From assembly GCA_009741485.1 (NCBI GenBank), contig CM019218.1, forward strand, positions 38,335,804 through 38,399,803: a stretch of 64,000 nucleotides of DNA, given 5' to 3'. The position numbers and the translations under genes were made by a program. Origin of the DNA: Malurus cyaneus samueli. Its lineage: Eukaryota > Chordata > Aves > Passeriformes > Maluridae. The notes under the pieces are model-generated. The model made no database searches. It was not told the DNA's origin and saw only the letters and a list, made by a program, of their open reading frames with translations. This document shows, piece after piece, positions 15,101 to 30,100 of the stretch; within the stretch, counting starts at the first letter, position 1; each line of letters opens with the position of its first letter.

Positions 15101-18100
15101 TCACCCCTCCTGTTTGGAAGGGCAAAGCTTGTCCTGTTCACTCACTCTGCTGGATTCCACACTCCACACCGACACAACAGAACGAGCCACAGGGGAAGAC
15201 TGCAAGGACTGGCTGTGAACACTTTGGTTTGCAGGAAGATCCAAATTCATGGATGTCATACTAGAAGTTGAAGAATCTTCACCAAACTAGAAACAACAGA
15301 ATGACAAAATTTAATAAAGGAGCTGGAACATTCCTTGTTGAATTTCTCCATGTTATTTTACCCTCTTCCCCATTCATGTAGTTAAACCTGACTGATGAGC
15401 TGAAACGTGGATAGCACAAATAAAAAGGAAAAGGAATTTAAGCTTCTTGATCCACTCACACCATGCGAGAGTAATATTCATATTGTAAATAAGTCAACAA
15501 TGAAAACACAAATGCAAATCAAAGATAACATGCCAAAAGATATCAAGTAAACATTTCTAACAGACCACAAATAAAATCTACTTATCTAGATCGTGCAGCT
15601 CAAGATCAATTCAGAATTACTAAGACTCATGGCTTTCAGAATTATCTTAATAATCTGAATTTGTAATTACTATAATAGGAAAAGCAATCAAGACAACAGC
15701 AAAATTAAAAATAATTATTTGTATTTCTTAAACTAGTTAAGGGGAAACTGCAAAACACATTCTGCATTGCAAAACAGCTGAAATCATAATCCTTATCTGT
15801 AGTTCTAACATAGCAGAGGTGCTGCTTAGGTGGCTGTCATTCTGGATTTTCAGTATCAGTACACACCTTGCTTCCAAAACTTCTTAGTACTCTTGTATCA
15901 AATTTCCTTGGTGCAATCATAGAAAACTAAGACTTTGGATTAAAATGAAGCTTTTGAATTTAAGTAATTCTCTTTTCTAAGTTAAGCAAAGCCTTTTACA
16001 ATAAACTCTCCATATTTCTACAGTTCACACTCTCATCTTGTATTTACAGCAAAATGAACTCGCATTAAAAGACTTAACATTCTGGAAAAGAAAGAGACTG
16101 AAAGATTTCTCACTATAATTACCACACCCAAAATGCAGACCTTTTGTCAAGCCTGAAAAAATGGAAACTATATTGCTAATAAAGCAAATGGGATGGAACT
16201 TAAAGCAGTGGTATCAATTCACAGACAAACCTGAACGTATTCCACGTTTTCAAAAATGTCTCCGCGGTGATAACGAACAGGCTGATCCCACTGACAGTGC
16301 AAGCTATGCTGCTGGTTGCCCAATCTGCAAATCTGATGGTTCCCTGCAGAGCACAAAATATTTTTTTATACTACAGTAGTGTGGTTTCTGAGGAGACAAA
16401 GACAGCACATAGTCAACCTCTCTGCCCCCAATCTGAGCCTTTTTATTTACTTCATCATCTCAAAGGAAACTCCAAAAGACTCAAAAAGAATTCTCTGATC
16501 AAGAAAATGCTGCAAGCAAAACTCAAGAGTAACTCAGGGCCTTCTTAATACATAAAGTCCTATCCTCACACTTCTCTGAATATGTGCAATATTTCATTGC
16601 TTTAATGAGCATGAACACTAAAAAGTTGTACCTAATTGAGCTTCTTTTGCCATCTGTGTCTCGTGAATGATGTTCCTCAAGATTTGTTCCTCCTGGATGA
16701 GCTTGTATTTGTCTAAAACATCTTGCTGCCTAAGGTAATGGTCATGCTGCTTCTGATATTCCTTTAATTCATTTAAGGTTCGCTGGAGTGATCTTGAAAA
16801 TTAAACAGAAAATATTCACTTTGAATGCTTTCTAGAATATTGGCTTTTCCTACACTGTTGCACATTTTCAACTCTAGGTTTCATAAAGTATTATTATGCT
16901 TAATTCTGTTGCATAATCAAAGAAATACAGAAATTAAAAATCACTCTTCTTGCAATGTAAATAATTGCTGCAACAGAACTACAGTTCAATTGTATGTATT
17001 GCCACTGGGATACTTTAGTTACCTATGCTGGGCTTCCAGTTTTTGCTCAAGTTTTTGCTGACATAGGACAGCATGCTTCCTTTTTACAGCTTGCTCAAAT
17101 CCTGGTTTGGCCTGTAGAGCATGATCGTAACACAGGACTGAGTGGTTGTACTCTCCAAGCATCTGAAGAATGACCGAGAGAGAGAATTAGCCATTGTGCA
17201 GTAAAACTTAATTAAAAATACTCAAATTTTCCACTAAGTCATTAACTTAAATTTTAATTAACGGTAACAAACAGCCTGTCATTTCTGATACTCAAGTTAC
17301 TATATCTATTAACGAAAGGCTGCAGAAGAATTTTCCTGGAATTTATTTCAGTGCAGATGAAAACCTTTGCTGAAAGACTGACTTTTGAATAAAAGTATCT
17401 TGACAGAATCTTAAGCATTAAGCATGAGATTCAAGGGGGGCACAAGACAGCCTGTAAAAGAGTAAAGCATTTTAAGTCAACCCCAAAAGATTAAATAGTA
17501 TTTAATTTCGTCAAGTCTTGGAAAATAAAGATTGTACTTACTGCGTATATATTTCCTAAAGTGTAATAGCTGGTAAAGAAGTCACTGTAATCCAGAGCTG
17601 CATGAACCACAATAGCTGCATCTGCAGAGAAGTGAGCCCGGTGCAAAATATTTGCCAAATTTACCAGTGCAATGTCTTTATTTTGTCTGAAAGAATAAAA
17701 TCAAAAGAAAAAAATTAGAAGCTAACATTAAAGGAAGGTCAGACTGTGTAGGAATCATGTACAAGGATACATTAATTTGCAAGTCACGTATTAGCATATA
17801 TCACTTGCCAGAAAAATGTCTCAACTATTAATGTGTCTAGCATAGCACACAGAGACCAAGAACAAGTAGCATGGATTATTCCTTAGGATATCATCTTAGC
17901 AACCAAAACCTGTTTACTAATTAGGATAACTAGAAAAGCAAACTGAGAAGAAATCTTTATTAGCAAAACTTACCTTGAAGAAAAATGAAGGGCACGCATG
18001 GCACATTCTACTACTTGGTATGGCTCATTCTTTATTCGCCAGTAAAAAGAAGCCATGTTATAGAGTACCCAGGAAGAAGAGTTCTGCAGTAAAGAGAAAC

Positions 18101-21100
18101 ACATGAACACTACTATTAAAACATGAACTGAAAGGTTAATCAGGGCTTTAATTACTATAGGATGAAGAGCTGAGCAGCAAAGTTGGTGCTCAGCTGTTCT
18201 AAGCTATCCTCTTCCACTGGAAAACTGCCATTTGGCAATAGTTGTCAATGTTTAGGAACACTGAACTAGCACATTTATATATCACAGAAACAGAATTTTT
18301 GCTTTTCAGGCAAGTAAAAATACAAAAAAGAGGTGAAATGAGAGGTTACGCTAGTTTAAGCATCAGCAGCTTAGCTGGAGTTCAATGAGGGTTCCTAGAA
18401 TTTGCAGGAAGATACTTAACACAAACATACACACTTCATACTGTTGTTTCTTCTTTGCTCTTAAAATACCTGTATTTTTGGTTTACAAACTCTTATTACC
18501 CTGACAAAGCAATGAATGTGCCTTGCCAGACAACATAAATACATAAGTCATTAAAGATGACAATAAGTACCTATCTACTGGCTTTGCTGATGCCTTCTCC
18601 TACCTCTGCCTGCCCAGCAGAAAATGGTCTTTTGAAACTGAACTGTTAACCAAAACTAGCGCAAAACTAGTACTGGACCTGATTGCTTGCATGAAGTGTC
18701 TCTAACCTTCTGAGACCTTTCCAGCACTCTTTTCTGTGCATCCAGCAAGATTACAGTTCCTTACCTTCATGAGCCCGTCATAAATACGGTGACCTATTTC
18801 CTCTATACTTCTTCCCAACCTCCGTGATAAGTATGTGAAGATTGGATCTTCTTTAGGTAACAGGGGTGCAGAAAGATTAACCCTTTCTTGGACACCCTAA
18901 AATAAAAACTGAATATAGGTATTTGCTGACACTTTAAGAGGGGTGAAATATAAACAAAAGCATGGCTCCCAGGAAAATGTACAGCTTGGTTATTTCACAA
19001 TCTTACCTTCCTTTCAAGATCTCTTGAATTGCTAGAACAATTTCATCTTTGACAGATAATAATATATATATATTATTACAGATAGAAAAACATTAGAAGC
19101 AGCCAAAAGCAGCCTCTGCTTGCGAGTGCTACAGGGGAAATATACACTCCTGGTAGCACTGTGTATCTGGCAGCTACTGATTTCACTAATGACCACTGAA
19201 GCACTCAAGTCATGATTGTCAGGTTACATGCACACAATGGAACTATCCCTATACCTCTTTCTTCCCTCCTCAAGAACAAACTGACTTCTTTCACAAATAC
19301 ATCCAGATCCATGAACAGAGCTAAAAATACTTCACTTAATGTTTATCTGTAAGAAAATCCTTATTTGTTGATGAAAAGACTTGCAATACAATAATTATCA
19401 TGATATAAGCACTAAAGCTTAATTTAAATTTGAAAATTTGCTCATATTATGCTGTTGACAAAACAAATTTTCCTACCACTCATCCACTGTAACTTCTCTA
19501 AAGCAGCTGAACTTTGTTCTAGTAGGGAACAATTATCCTCTGGGTTAGGTCTTGGCATTCAGATACCAAACAATCAGTCAGGTATGTTAGGAACTACCAA
19601 CAAACCTGCAAACAATTTCCAGATCCTGAATCTTCATACATTTTAATGACTCTCTTCACTCTCCAAATTTCAACTGAGACAATTCACAAGCCAACAGTAG
19701 TTGCAATGGAAGCTACCAATTTGCTAATGAAACGTGTTATGAAAACCAAACACTCAATTTTCCTAAAAATGTCCCCTAAAATAAGGCAAAAAACAACAAG
19801 AAAAACTATACACCTGATGGAACAGGTATAATCTCTAATTATCAAGTACTTTAATCAGGGCACAACTGTTGTTTTAAAAAAGTGTGAAAGAGTTTTGAAA
19901 GATTGCAACACCTTTCAACCTTGAGGGGGAACTGCCTATAGGAGTTTTCTATTTCTCTTCCTAATGGGGAAAAATACTTACTTGTGTTTGCTTACATACC
20001 CTTAAGTGCTGAAAAGCATGAATACTGTATGGAAGATCTAGAACTTTTGTACAGTCTGGCTGCTGCAGGTCTGGAGGCACTGGGGACTTTGTATCTATAT
20101 AGTCTTCAGGGCTGAGGAGGTAATAACATAACACAGCAAGCTACAGATTAAAATACTGCTGAAGTTTGTAAGAGACAGTATTGTAGTTGACAGAGAGAAT
20201 ACTCTGATTTAATCATTACAAAAATTCCCTCTTCGGGCACATTAGACCATTTTTGCTGTCTTCCCGGATTTCAGTTTATCCTATAGTCATGCCATCCTGA
20301 TTCAAGTAAATAGATTTGTCTGCTTTAGAGAAAATACCAACATTTGGGTAGCCTCCAAAATGTATCAGCATCAACCTAGTGTATCACTGGGATGATTAAT
20401 GATCTATCTGCCAGGCAAATGGCAATGCATGCAGACTCTTCAACTGAAACAAACAAACCAATCCCAAATATGGGCGATGAGAAGTCCAAATGAAGGTATA
20501 TGAGGACAAAATTGATCTTTTCCCAGTTCAACTACTCATGCAATTATAATAAAAATAAAAAACTACTAAAACAAAACAGTCATTCCTGAAGATGAATTAC
20601 CAATGAGGCTGAATGTCAAGTACACTGTCTGCTCATCCTTTACTTCCTAAACACAAGGGACAAAATATGACCAGAAGGTTCAACAGCTTGGTAATCAATG
20701 GAATTTCATTCAAATTTAAGTCAAGACACTTTCCACTAAGATGAATATCTAGCTCAAAACACTGAAAGCACACTCAAGCACATTCAATGTGATATATACC
20801 CTTCTATGTGATATATTTCACTTTAATTCACAAGTCTGTGCAGGGTAACAGCAGTAGAACAGGGAATAGAAGGAGAAGTTTTACGGTATGGCTAACACAG
20901 TTCAGGGGAAATAGCATTTCTGTGCTGTACCTGTTCACAGCTACTGGCAGATGTTGTTTCAATTTAATTCCACAGTAACACAAAATAAAACAACTGTCAT
21001 CTAAAGAAAGACAGTGCTAGTAATTTTTTACTTGTATTTAGGGATACTGTTGATTCTTTTTTTCATTCAGACTATAAGCATCTTATTACCGGATATCTTT

Positions 21101-24100
21101 GCTCTCTAAGGTGATGTATGTGCCATCGTACAGATCTAGGTCCCCCAGGGGCACTTTTGCTTTAATGCAGTCTGGATCTTCTTTATTATGCCTTTGTTCC
21201 AACCCTGTATCTCTGTCCTCATTTTCCTCTATATGAATCTTCTGAGCAACTAATTGTTTCTGCAGGGAAAAAAAAAGGGAAACAGAAGAATATACACTGA
21301 TGAAAGCACACTCCATTGTTGCTAGGATTCAACAGTCCAACTTTATCCTTATAACAAAGTTAATTTGAAAAAAATCTGAAAAATTCTCGTAAAATTTTGG
21401 GAGTATCTTCCTATCTTTCATAACAGCTGTAGGACATTTTTTGATTTGATGGCATATAAATACCTTCATTAGAGATAATACAATTTGAATGAGCTCTTAT
21501 TTCTCCTTTTGTGCCTAAAAAGTGGGCTAGTAACATTCTAAATCCATGGTAGGCCATTTAGGAAAATAAAAAACATTTTTCATATGTGGACCCTTTTCTT
21601 CCACCGTAAGAACTTGTGGAAATAATATGAAACATTCAAACAAATCATCATCATCCGAACCATTCAGTGCGGTAAGTACAGCTGAACATGAGTACATGTG
21701 AAAAGTACTGTACATGTGAATTGAGAAGAAAAATCTGCTTTTTAAATTAAAGCTGTACATATTTTATTACATGCTATTGTGAAACAACATAGATATATAC
21801 ACTAAAAGGAACTTGTATAAGAATTTACAATAAATAACTTCTGCCAAAAATAATTTGTGTACCACAGGTTGGACATTCGTAACCTCCACACCCACAATCC
21901 ATGCCCCCAAAAGCTTGCAAGTACTATTTTGTCCATAGCTAAAATGCCCATTGCCACAAAAAAGTGTATACCCTGATGAGAAAGACAGACTGAATACAGT
22001 CACACAAGGAGCTTATTTTATCTGCTTATTTTCCTTTTTTTCACTTTTCCTGTTCACCTAAAGCTACCTCTGGTGCTCATCTAGCTTTCCACTTAGTTAT
22101 CCTAATCTGAAAAACCAAAGCTGGCACCAGAAAGGAGAGCATGGCCAGAACGGCTGTGAGTTGTTTGCTTACCTAAACCCTCTTACATTTAAACTTCAGT
22201 TTATCAGTTTAAAGTTCATTAAAGCCCTTTTCAAACGGGTGGTCTCAGAACCTTTCTTAATAATAAATAGGCTTGAAGAAAAACAGACTTGATTTGACCT
22301 ATGTTATTATGAAATACAGTACAACAGAATCCAGTGACTTTATGTAAAAATGTTAGGATTTATGGCTAACAGCAGGGAATGATACAACTGGGGACCAGTT
22401 GGGCAAACCTGATGCAAAAAATTGAGATCTGAAAAATTTCTCATCCTTTCATTGAAGGAGAAATTTGCCAATAATAAATTATTTTCCCCATCTAAAACTA
22501 TCACTATAAATCTAAGGGAAAAAAAAATCAGAAATTAGTTAGTACTTAAATGTTGTGCTTTACCTCCAGTTCTTTGAGGTAGTTAACTGTTGTTTCTTGT
22601 CTCATTAGTATTACCAAATCATGTGGGTTTCTCAAGTTCATTGGTGAATCCACCTGCAAGACATTTTAACAGTCTATCATGTAAGACATTCTCCCAATTG
22701 CAGTGACTTTAAAAGGAAGGCAATTATGTTCATCCAATTACAGTTTGTCTGTTCAGAGGTTTTCTGTCCAGTCAACACTCATAATATGTCCATTATGAAA
22801 ATCCATACTTCAAACAACACCGTCATTTCAGAATCCAATTCAAACCATACTTTAATTTTAAACCAACTTTAATTTATTCAGGCACAGAAGTTCTAAGCAT
22901 AAGAGGCAAGTAAATTTCCACAACAAATTACTAAGAGTACCTACTGCTGAAATACTAGATACCTTAAGCTGCAATCACAAAAACTTACTTTTCTTTTGTA
23001 ACTTTAAAATTCCTCCACCATGCCCCTCAGTAGGCATAAGGTGGTTCAGCTTCAACTCCTCTCAGCAACTAATCTAACACACTGGCCTACCAATAAGATC
23101 AACTGCCTTCAGGATTAATTAGCAAAGGAGCAAAATCAAGAGGGAAGCAGGTGAAAACTGAAAACTGTTAGCATGCTACAGCTTCCACAGCTATGCACAG
23201 GAGTTCACAGCTCCATGAAGAGGGACATTAGAGGCAAGCCAACAGACAAGAGCCCCTAGCTGGGCTCAGTAAACCACAGCACTTTACCCCACAGTTGAAA
23301 CGCCCCGGCATTGTCCTCATGCCAAATTCTGCTGTCTCACTAGATGGAGAAAAATCCCTACAGTTGTTAGGTGGTGTAGGAACAGCTGAGCTTCCTTTCA
23401 CAAAGGCTCACTTCCAGGCTTCCAGCCCTGTTTCCTCCCATGTGTCAGTGTGACACCAGTACACTGGCTCCACACCAGCTGTGGTACCATCAGGATCTCC
23501 TGGAAATTAACTCAAACTCAGGTGCTAAACAGAATATAACTCCCTCCTAGTTGTTTTATCTGAACTAGTAAACTAAATTACTTCATGAAGGATTCAGTGA
23601 GCATGAGAACAGAAACAAGGAAACAGACTAGGAGTATGTGATGCCAGGATGAAAAGACAAAGTTGACAAGGACAGCAAGATCTCACATTTTTACCATGAC
23701 TGTTAGGGTTAGATGGTCTACACCAAGATGTTTTTCCTGGATCTGCTCAGTTTCTGTTCAAGCTTCCAGGATACAGAACTAGCTGCTGAATGAAGATGTA
23801 AGCACTTATCTGTATGTTAGCACTGATACCTTTAAATGGGCTGTCCACGCCCATGACATCTGTGCAAACTTGGTGACATTACAATTTAACGGAAAAGCCT
23901 GCCACATAGACACGTGCAGGAGAACCTCCTGAACTCCAGCTCTTCCATTTTTGTCACCTTTCCAAACAGCTCGGACACATTTCCGTGATATTCTCACTGC
24001 AGAGAACTGCATCTCCAGCATATTTTCTGATCATCCTAATGTATCCTGTCAATCAATTCAGCCTTGGGCTGTATTCTCTTGGTTTTGAGTCAGGCAAGAA

Positions 24101-27100
24101 GCCCAAATCAACTTTCTTTGGACTACTGACCGTGACGCCTAAGACTGACTGAGTAAAGACCTTGTGCTCTGAGATAGAAACATTTGTTCCTTTTATTAAA
24201 CCCTGAAAGTGGTTTTGGCTAAATATTCCTTCCCAAAGCAAAAGCTGCAGTGCTTCTTTTACTATGGAGCCATTTCAGCAGGTGGCTACCTATCCAGTCC
24301 AAACAGTTATATACAACTCATTTTCTGCCTTAGCAAATTCTCTTACATCACCAGATGAATACAAAATAATGGGTGCTACTAAAACTAGTGCATTTTTACA
24401 CTATGAATTTGGAGATTATGGATTCAACTGTGGGAAATAAAGGATGACCAAGTATCCACTATGGTGCAGAAAAGCATAGAAAATACCATTGCAAAAAAAA
24501 GGTAATGATTTTATTAGTTGAAGTATTAAAGACTATATTTTACTCATGGTCATATTTCCTATTTCCTCCTATGGGCCCTACCTTACTTTGAACCAGTTGC
24601 ACACAAAGCCACAGTTATGTACTGAATGTAGCACTTGTTTATGCTCCATTTGCTAGAGAAACTACTGTGGTATGTGCAAATGAATGAGAGGTGATTTTGC
24701 AAAGAAAATAAGGGAAGTTTTACTGTGTTTAAAGCACTTCATCACTCATTCCAAAATAGCACTGTTCATCTGACATCCTAAGGGCTGCTTGTATGATACT
24801 AACACAGTCACTGAGAGCAAAGTCAACTATCAGCTCCACTTTCAGTGACAAACAGCACCTGGGCAGCGATTTTTTGCAGGAAGTTATGCAGGCGTCACCA
24901 CTTAGAAAACATTCGAAGAAAGATGAAGGATCTTGGGTTACCATTCATTCAGAAACAAAATGATACTCAAAGTCAGCTTTTGTTTATAACTTTTGATAAG
25001 ACACTCTCAAGAGAGTTGGGTCTGAATTTAGTATTTGAGAATTCAGAGCTGTATGTTACCAACCTAGTGTGAATGGGTTGACAGAAAATAAGCACCACAC
25101 TCCCATCAACTATTATGTGGCAGCAGAAACCAAAGTGGCAACAACAATCGAACAGCAGTATCACTGAATTAATTCATAGTTACACTGATCCATCAGGAAA
25201 TAATCTCAAGTTAAGGATAATTTTCTTTAGTCTCCAGATTTTCACTTTCAGTTCTGACTTAAGTTTGCCACCAGCAAACAAGTCTTTTTTTAATAACAGC
25301 AGAATCGTTCAGCCTAGTAGAAAGTTAACTTTATCAGTGCGTAAACACAAAGCTCCTAATCCAGAACTTTAGTAGCTGTACTGGGTTTTCATGGCAAAGG
25401 GTGACTTCGGTGAGAAGCTGCCAGAAGCTTCCCCTTATGTCAGACAGAGACTCCAGCCAGCTCCAAGAGAGACCCAATGCTGGCCAAGGCTGAGCCCCAT
25501 TAGTGACTGTGGTAGCACTAATGTGATAACACATTTAAGAAGGGAACAAAAGTTATTGTGGCCAGAAAAGAGAAGTGAGAACATGTGAGAGAAACAGCTC
25601 TGTAGATACCAATGTCAGTGGAGAGTGGAGAAGGTGCTCCAAGTGCCAGAGCAGATTTCCCTGCTGCTTGTTGTGAAGACCACAATGAGGTAGGCTGTCC
25701 CCTGCAGCCCTTCAGGGAGCAGAGATCCACGTGGAGCCTAAGCAGCACCTCTCACCAGAGCAGGTGGGTACCCGGAGGAAGCTGTGAACCCGTGGGAAGC
25801 CCACACTACAGGAAGACTTTTAGCAGGACCTGTGGCCCCCCAGGAGACCCACACTGGAGCAGCCTGTTCCTGAAGGATGGCATCTTGTGGGAGGGACCCC
25901 GCGCAGGAGCAGCTTGTGACAGCCTGTGAGAAGGAACCACTTTGGAGGAGCTCATGGAGGGCTGTCTCCTGTGGAAGGGACATAACATTGGAGCAGGGGA
26001 AGCAGTTCTTCCTTGGAGGGAGCTGTGCTAAAATCAGTGAGCAGTGAACTGACCACAGCCCCCATTCCCCATCCTCCTGTACCACCAAGGGGAAAAGGTA
26101 GGGAATCAGGAAAAAAAGATAAGTCCAGAAAAAAAGATGGGTTGCAGGAAAGCATTTTTAAGAGTTGCTTGTATTTCTCATTACCCCACTCTGATTTGAT
26201 TTGTAATAAATTAAACTAGTTTCCTCAAGTTGAGTCTGTTCTGCCCTTGGTGGTAACTGGTGAGTGATGTTTCCTGGTCTTTATCCAAACTCTCGAGTCT
26301 TCTATTTTCTCTGCCCTGTGCAGCTGAAGAGTCATAAAGCAGCTCTGGGGAGCACATGGTAAGAACTACCTACCCCCTTCTCTGTAGTGACAGACACATG
26401 GCTTTTGAACTGAAACTTATTCATTTCAGATCCAGCCAGCAATAATGTCAAGACTTAAGAGTTCATTACCCACCTTTTTTACAACATCCCTCCCTAGATC
26501 AAACACATTTTCTTCACAGTGCCAGCCATTTTTACAGCTGGAAAAAGACAAAGCTGATGTACCCAGTCGTGAAGAGCACCAATACCCTCAGTTTGCCACT
26601 GAGGGCAGTAATGACACCTCATGAACAATACAGTGAAGTAAGTTGCAAACAAAGGTCTGTAAAACCTGCACAGCACATATATGAGTAGCAGCAGCAGTGA
26701 AGTTAAGTAGTGGGAAGCAGGATGAGCTGAAATTAAGACGACACATTTGGAGTCCTGCAGGGCTTGCCACCTGGATGCTCACACCTTGCTCATGTTGCTT
26801 GTGCTCAAGTGTCACCTAGCATCTTCCTGCTTTCCTGTGTAGCCACACTCATAAACCAGGAAAATTTTACCCTGAATAAAAACATGAAACATGCCAGAAG
26901 TTTCTTGTGACCTGCTGCTTATTAAAATTCAAAGAGATGACTAAATGCCCCAAAGATTTGGAAAGGCCCTCAGACTTTCACTCACCTGTCAAATAAGTCT
27001 TTAGTCAGAAATACAACAGTCCAGATAGAAGACATTTGACAGACACTTGGAGACTGTTCTGGATTATACCCCTTCTCTCCCACAATGAAAACTCTAGGTA

Positions 27101-30100
27101 GATTTCAAAGAATACCTGTTTCCTTCATGCTTGTGCCCTTACAAACACTTGCCATCTTCATCATCCCTTCATGCAAAGTCTGTTGTGCCTGATATGGGGA
27201 GTCAAACACGTGAAAAATACAGACATTGTGACTTAGACCATCTTTTTCAAAATGTGAGCAACTCTCCATAAGGCTCCTCTGGGATGAAAAAGAACAGATG
27301 TCAACCTACACAGCAACCACAGCCTCATGATGTGGAGAGTGGAGATTCCTGCACCAGAAGAGATGCTTTGTTCAAATTACCATTTTTATCTCGAAGTGTT
27401 TGGCTGATGGCAAAGCACCACATTCATTTACTCTTCCTCCAAAGTGCTGAAATGGTAACATTCAAGATGAAGCGCTTGAAATGCAAGAATTTTGCTTCAA
27501 TTCCAACACAGTAAACAGGGAAAAAAATAGTGCTGAAAAGCTTTCTCTGAACCTCTGACAGCTAGTGTAGTTACACTGCAGAAAGCCTGCCAGTAAAACA
27601 CTTTTAGAGTATTTGCTGTTCAACTTTGCCCAAAGGTGAAAGTTTCTTTATAAAGCACAGTCCAAATTTATTCACTGTCACAAAGTACACCAAGAACCTG
27701 ATTCAGCAAGAAACACAGAGAATTTGTGTAATGAAAAGACATCAAGAGTTGAATCAAACCCCAAAGTTTTAGAGTCTCCTGTGTTACCTGCATATATCGA
27801 AGTCTCTGAGCAATTAGACTTCTAAGTTTTGCCAAACCTTCCAGTATATTTTTCCCACTGGAATTCCAGCTTTCCGTGGGTTTGGATGGCTGCTTTTCCT
27901 GCATTCTTGAGCCTATGGACCACTGCTCCCAACTCAACCTGTTAGGATACATATGCACCCAGATGACAGACAAGAGTAATGCATCAGCTAACTCTGAAGC
28001 CATCCATGAATCAACTTGCCTTGCTGCTACCTCAGCTACTGTCACATTCAAAACTGCAACCAAATGAACAGCCCTTACATACTGTCTCTCCTCTCCACTG
28101 CACTACGTCACAGTTATGCACACTACAGCACTGCAGGAAATTCAGATGTCACATTCATTGAGCAGCTGGTTCTCTTAGCCCCAAATAAACCAGCCAGCAT
28201 TACTCCTTCACTTTCCTCTCCAGATCATCTCTAATGAACTTCAAAACACAGGACAACACATTAAAATGAAACCAATTTTTTGCCAACTCAGATTCCTTGC
28301 CAGAGGCTCTTTGCTCCTGGCAATACTTTCCCAATCCTGCCTTGCACCATCTGCCTGGAAAGTTATTGTGCTTCTTTCACTTTAATTGCTCTGACCTAAC
28401 TTTTTCAGTGTTTACAGTAGTACACATAAAGGCAGCTCTTTGAGTTCCCATCAGCTTGCTCAGCCTTAATCGCCTCCATCAAGGCATGTCTAGAAAGACC
28501 CTATCTCAGCCCTGGTATGTCAGGTCTCTGAGTCAAGGTAGCAGTTGGTGCCCACCAATTAAGCCATGAATGACTACCCAGACTGTTTCCTGTGTGCATT
28601 TAATCTGACAATTGTCTGTCCTCCCTTTATATCGAGCTTCTCTCTTCTCTTGAAGTACACTAGTATTTCTGTAGAGTGACTAACAGCCCTACTGGCAGAC
28701 AAGCACTGTCTAAAATCAGTTATATATTAGCCTGAACTTTATACTCTGAGTTGTGAAATGAAAAGACTTATAAACATGTGCACGGAGCAGATATAATCTC
28801 ATGAAAGAGAGACGATTACTCAGTCTCTGGCTTTGCAAGAACACACATTTGAAGGTAGACTCAAGCCTAAAAGAAGAACATTAACCGATGCAGAGAATGA
28901 TGCCTTTGATCTGAAAACCGACTACTAGAGCAATAGACACAGCTTGATGGCTTTTTTTCTTGATGGCTGAGACTTTGAAGTGTTATATGCACTGCTAGTG
29001 ATTTGTTTTGTCATTTAGAAATGCTCACTATAAACTCGAACAACAGAGCCTACTTAGCAAGTACTCCTGTTTCCTAGATGAGATCTTGCTGATACATGGA
29101 ACATTGTTCAGTCTGTGTTAATTCTGCCACTTGCTGCCAGGTTGCTGTACCATTAGGAACTCAAGTGTGAGCCAGGGTATACCTGCGGTCTTGCATCACA
29201 GCAAAGTTAATCTCACTTACAAGACTTACTTAATCTTGTAAGAAATGTTTGCAACCTTGCTGCACTGTAAGGAGAAACAAGTAAGAGAGATTTTAGGTTA
29301 ATAATGTAAAATAATCTCACTTTTCTTGCCTCAAACGCATTCCAGCTACCGTACCTTGTATTTAGGTCAGGGATTTGTGACTCCTGCTTTCAGCTCCTCA
29401 TCCATAGTACACTTTGACAAAAAGGAAAACAAAGCCTCCAGCAGAAAACTCAAAGCTACAAGGAAGTCAGTCATCACTGGTGCTCATCTGCATATCCACA
29501 GATAGTGGCTCATTTGGCACTGGGAATGTCTGGGTCTTACTATCAATTAAAGTTTGCTTACATCTTAATTATATAGGCTTCATTCAGATAAACTGATGTA
29601 GTTCAAGTGAAGACTAAGCCTCTACCTCTGTAAAAAGTTGGTAATCTTTAAAAATGTGTTTCAGACTTTAGAATGCTAGTTCTTCCAAAATGAAATAATA
29701 TAAATGCTAATTAATATCACCACTCTTTGCCACCAGCAGCCAGTTTCAGTCAGAGACTGCTATGCTGGAAGCATTGCAATGAGCAGTGCAAGGTCTAGCA
29801 ACGTCTGACCACCAGCAACATCCTTCAGGAATCAAGACCAGTCTTTACTAAGACAGCTCGTTACTACTGACAGCAATAAAAAAGAACCACAAGCTTGGTG
29901 TCCTCTGTAAACGTGGGGTGGGGTGGCTATTGCAGGGCTTCAGCCAGACAAGGGGATAGAGAAACAGACCGACAGGGACCTCACTCGTGAAGTCAACAAT
30001 GGCAATCACAAGCCCATAGGATGAAACAAGCCCATGCAACAGGAAAGGCTGGGGCTGAATGAAGAACAATGTTCCAGAAATGGCGTTTGGGCTCTGGTGA

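Larger units (their letters stand above)
9200..16230 (-). other. TTC17: TTC17 introns 15 to 10 region (between-exon DNA)
   Basis: The gaps at 9200-10343, 10569-12724, 12803-13323, 13499-14597, 14714-15145 and 15287-16230 are intronic. No transposon was recognised. Intron 14 has a purine-rich tract near 12330-12420, followed by a non-repetitive AT-rich block (12440-12560) that could be conserved. Short ORFs here do not resemble known proteins. Confidence 0.7.
16344..22563 (-). other. TTC17: TTC17 introns 9 to 2 region (between-exon DNA)
   Basis: Introns of 0.23 to 1.3 kb separate exons 10 to 2. The only clear repeat is an AT-alternating palindromic tract at 19056-19078 in intron 4. No LINE, LTR or RNA gene was recognised. 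Confidence 0.7.

Noticed and set aside
27668..28063. 131-codon minus-strand ORF as a separate gene
   Set aside because: It has no recognised domain. Only its middle part, with splice-like borders, is kept as a weak exon candidate.
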